A stretch of DNA of 64,000 bases from Pseudohalocynthiibacter aestuariivivens. GTDB taxonomy: Bacteria; Pseudomonadota; Alphaproteobacteria; Rhodobacterales; Rhodobacteraceae. The translations under genes and the position numbers were made by a program. Positions 62,047 to 64,000 of this stretch are shown one piece after another. The stretch spans positions 3,038,001 through 3,102,000 of the forward strand of contig NZ_CP049037.1 of NCBI RefSeq assembly GCF_011040495.1, read 5' to 3'. Every line of letters starts with the position of its first letter. Positions within the stretch are counted from its first letter, which is position 1. The notes beneath the pieces were generated by a model that saw only the letters and a list, made by a program, of their open reading frames with translations, was not told where the DNA came from and made no database searches.

Positions 62047-63480
62047 TTGGGTAGATCATCAGACGACACTCTCCTGAAATGCGATGTCGCGGTTATTGGC
62101 GCGGGGACTGCCGGGCTCGTGGCAGAGCGGCACGCCCGCAAGGCAGGCGCTAAGACGTTGCTAATCGACCCGGAGTTTCGCGGTACTACTTGTGCCGCAG
62201 TAGGTTGCATGCCTTCCAAGCTCTTGATCGCAGCGGCGGATGCGGCACATGGGATTACTCAGGCATCGCAACTGGGTATTGACGCCACGGCGCAGGTAGA
62301 CGGTCCAGCCGTTATGAAACGAGTGCAACGCCATCGCGATCGGTTCGTAGAATCGACCAAGGCGCAGATCAGAAAACTGCCCGACGGTGTTTGCGTGAAA
62401 GCGCGGGCAAAATTTTCCGGCCCCAACACACTGGACCTTGACAACGGGCAGCGTGTGCATGCCCGGGCAGTGATCATCGCCACCGGCGCTGCGCCCACTG
62501 TTCCCGACGCTTTCAGCGGTTTGGGCGACAGGCTGCTGACCAATGAAAATGTGTTCGATCTGGAAGAACTGCCAACCTCTCTCGGCGTAGTCGGGGCGGG
62601 ACCGGTTGGGCTCGAGATTGCACAGGCGATGTCGCGACTGGGGGTAGATGTGACCGTGGTAGATCATGGCAACTCTATCGCGGCGCTTTCAGATCCGGCA
62701 GTCGCCAACAGACTTCATGATATTCTGTCCGACGAATTCCCGATTTACCTAGGTGTTGACGCAAAGACGGTTCCTGCGGAAGACAAGGTGAAACTTTCGT
62801 GGCAAGGCGACTCCAGCGGCGAGGCACTGGTTTCGCATGTTTTTCTGGCGGTCGGGCGGCCGGCCAATCTAGAAGATCTAAATCTCGCCAAAGCAAACCT
62901 GAAACTGGACGATCATGGCACGCCGGTTTTTGACCGGAAAACCATGCAGTGCGGGGACGCCCCGATCTTCATCGCGGGGGATGCCAATCACGATAGGCCG
63001 TTGCTGCACGAGGCTGCCGACGAGGGCGCGGTTGCAGGCCACAATGCTGCCAAGTGGCCCGATGTAGCCCGCAGCCGCCGCAAGACGCCACTGTCGATCG
63101 TTTTTACGCGCCCGACTGCAGCCAGCGTCGGCAAGGTTCCGTTCGACGCAGAGACGGACATGCTGGTGGGCAGCACGGATTTTGACAACCAAGGTCGTGC
63201 CACGATTGAATGTCGCGCCCACGGCGGCATTCGTCTTTATGCTGAGAAAGGAGATTCGCGGCTTTCCGGGGCGGAAATGTGCCTGCCCGATTCCGAGCAT
63301 CTGGCGCATCTGCTGTGCTGGGCGATCGAGAGTGGGATGACTGTATCACAGCTGCTTGACTCGCCATTCTATCACCCAACACTGGAAGAAGGGCTGAAAC
63401 CGGCATTGCGCGATCTGTGCGAAGCACTGCAGGAATCGACACCGTGGGACCGCGCCGACGGTCACATGCCGGGTTGCTGA
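62047..63480 (+). CDS. dihydrolipoamide-dehydrogenase-like flavoprotein
   Basis: A 477-residue pyridine-nucleotide-disulfide oxidoreductase. FAD motif GAGTAGLVAE (18-27), redox cysteines C49/C54 in TTCAAVGCMPSK, NAD motif GAGPVGLEIA, FIAGDANHD, and a C-terminal HPTLEE with catalytic His and Glu, so unlike the protein at 29.5 kb the dithiol chemistry is intact. It is close to soluble/uncharacterised Lpd-type enzymes of the same group. Start TTG 62047 has AGGAGG at 7 bases. No 2-oxoacid dehydrogenase genes are adjacent. Confidence 0.87.
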   Translation: MGRSSDDTLLKCDVAVIGAGTAGLVAERHARKAGAKTLLIDPEFRGTTCAAVGCMPSKLLIAAADAAHGITQASQLGIDATAQVDGPAVMKRVQRHRDRFVESTKAQIRKLPDGVCVKARAKFSGPNTLDLDNGQRVHARAVIIATGAAPTVPDAFSGLGDRLLTNENVFDLEELPTSLGVVGAGPVGLEIAQAMSRLGVDVTVVDHGNSIAALSDPAVANRLHDILSDEFPIYLGVDAKTVPAEDKVKLSWQGDSSGEALVSHVFLAVGRPANLEDLNLAKANLKLDDHGTPVFDRKTMQCGDAPIFIAGDANHDRPLLHEAADEGAVAGHNAAKWPDVARSRRKTPLSIVFTRPTAASVGKVPFDAETDMLVGSTDFDNQGRATIECRAHGGIRLYAEKGDSRLSGAEMCLPDSEHLAHLLCWAIESGMTVSQLLDSPFYHPTLEEGLKPALRDLCEALQESTPWDRADGHMPGC

Positions 63481-63505
63481 GACCAGACGGTTGCGATCAG
63501 AACAA

Positions 63506-64000
63506 TCATTTCTGGCCTGTGCTTCCGGGTCCGCTTTCCCTGATCGCACCGCGCAGCAGAATCGATGCCAGCCATTGCGCTGGTGTCGTCACCTTGGACA
63601 ACCGCATTCGATCTAGGCAGGCGTCCTCTTCCGGATCGTGGTGATGCGTCGACATGCCGTGCCACATCAACCCGGCCATCCGGCGTACCGAACCCTGAGA
63701 TTGTTTCAGCAGCGCGAGGGCAGGGAGCAGCCGCTGTTCGATCTCGGTGAAATCAGTGCCGAACGGAAAGGTTTGCAGCGCGCCATCTTCGGCAAACCGG
63801 TTTAACCAGCCGTGCAGTGCGGCTGGCGTGTTGTTGTCGTGTCCGGCGGGCACAACGGCGTCGTCAGGTAATTTTCCCGCTGCCTTGGCCTGTTGCAGGA
63901 GCACGGGCTGAAACCGGCTATCGGCGATCGCGATCATCGCGAGAATCGCCTCGGCGTCGGTCCGTCCCCGCAGATCGGCGATGCCGTATTCTGTAACGAC
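63506..64000 (-). CDS. acetyl-CoA hydrolase/transferase family protein, C-terminal part
   Basis: The gene runs off the right edge; only the C-terminal 164 residues are present. They begin VVTEYGIADLRGRTDAEAI, the conserved end of the acetyl-CoA hydrolase/transferase C-terminal domain (CoA-transferase fold, type with succinyl or acetate acceptor). It converges with the oxidoreductase gene 25 bases away. The remaining 60 to 70 residues form a poorly conserved tail containing a His-rich MSTHHHDPEED segment. Confidence 0.88.
   Translation of the reverse strand, partial: VVTEYGIADLRGRTDAEAILAMIAIADSRFQPVLLQQAKAAGKLPDDAVVPAGHDNNTPAALHGWLNRFAEDGALQTFPFGTDFTEIEQRLLPALALLKQSQGSVRRMAGLMWHGMSTHHHDPEEDACLDRMRLSKVTTPAQWLASILLRGAIRESGPGSTGQK

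Noticed and set aside
1..64000. CRISPR array, rRNA genes, phage genes
   Set aside because: No regularly spaced repeats, rRNA-like sequence or phage structural motifs were seen.

Overview
The window looks like chromosomal DNA of a marine-type alphaproteobacterium of the Rhodobacterales (roseobacter group). This rests on established family knowledge: an aapJQMP amino-acid transporter, an ATP12-type F1-ATPase assembly chaperone, a rpmH-rnpA-yidD block near yidC-MOSC-engB-argB, a caa3-type CtaG, an NCS1/dimethylglycine-dehydrogenase/betaine gene set, GC-rich codons, and many ATGA or GTGA start-stop overlaps. No rRNA and no CRISPR array were seen. One tRNA gene, tRNA-Arg(ACG), is present.

Positions 1 to about 32.3 kb are ordinary core genome. 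First come the end of a type I secretion operon, a RidA-GDPD-acyltransferase-PhhB run, a peroxiredoxin divergent from a flavin reductase, rsmD, and glycerate kinase. A tightly coupled crcB, RluC-type, HAD, ATP12 run follows, then the complete aap operon with a structured leader. Next are sixA, a ferredoxin-like protein, a sterol-desaturase-family enzyme, argB, engB, MOSC and yidC. Four extra genes (an EAL protein, ttcA, an MFS permease and a pentapeptide-repeat membrane protein) lie between yidC and yidD-rnpA-rpmH. A TVP38-family protein, an unusual pyridine-nucleotide-disulfide oxidoreductase and an orphan histidine kinase close the section.

From the tRNA-Arg at 32.38 kb to about 53.4 kb the window is accessory and catabolic, with decayed sequence between modules. 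Module A (33.0-38.8 kb) is a LysR regulator, a YjiH-type membrane protein, an M20 amidohydrolase, a CobW-type metallochaperone GTPase and an EamA exporter. Module B (39.0-45.5 kb) is an NCS1 permease coupled to a 52-residue one-helix protein, an aldehyde dehydrogenase, a dimethylglycine/sarcosine-dehydrogenase-like flavoenzyme and a divergent XRE-cupin regulator. Module C (46.2-53.1 kb) is a GntR/UTRA regulator, a two-domain metallophosphoesterase, a betaine/choline-type ABC importer and a Rieske oxygenase in one overlapping operon. B and C together suggest uptake and demethylation of methylated amines. Module C is the best candidate for an undescribed pathway, because it joins a phosphoesterase to a quaternary-amine importer and a demethylating oxygenase.

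From 53.4 kb onward there is a DUF3008 protein, a MASE1-PAS-HWE kinase, and a compact terminal-oxidase cluster (CtaG, CopD/HemJ-like, DUF2231, subunit II, fused subunit I+III, a small membrane protein). Subunit II has lost the CuA ligands, so it may be quinol-fed. The window ends with a second disulfide oxidoreductase and the 3' part of an acetyl-CoA hydrolase/transferase gene.
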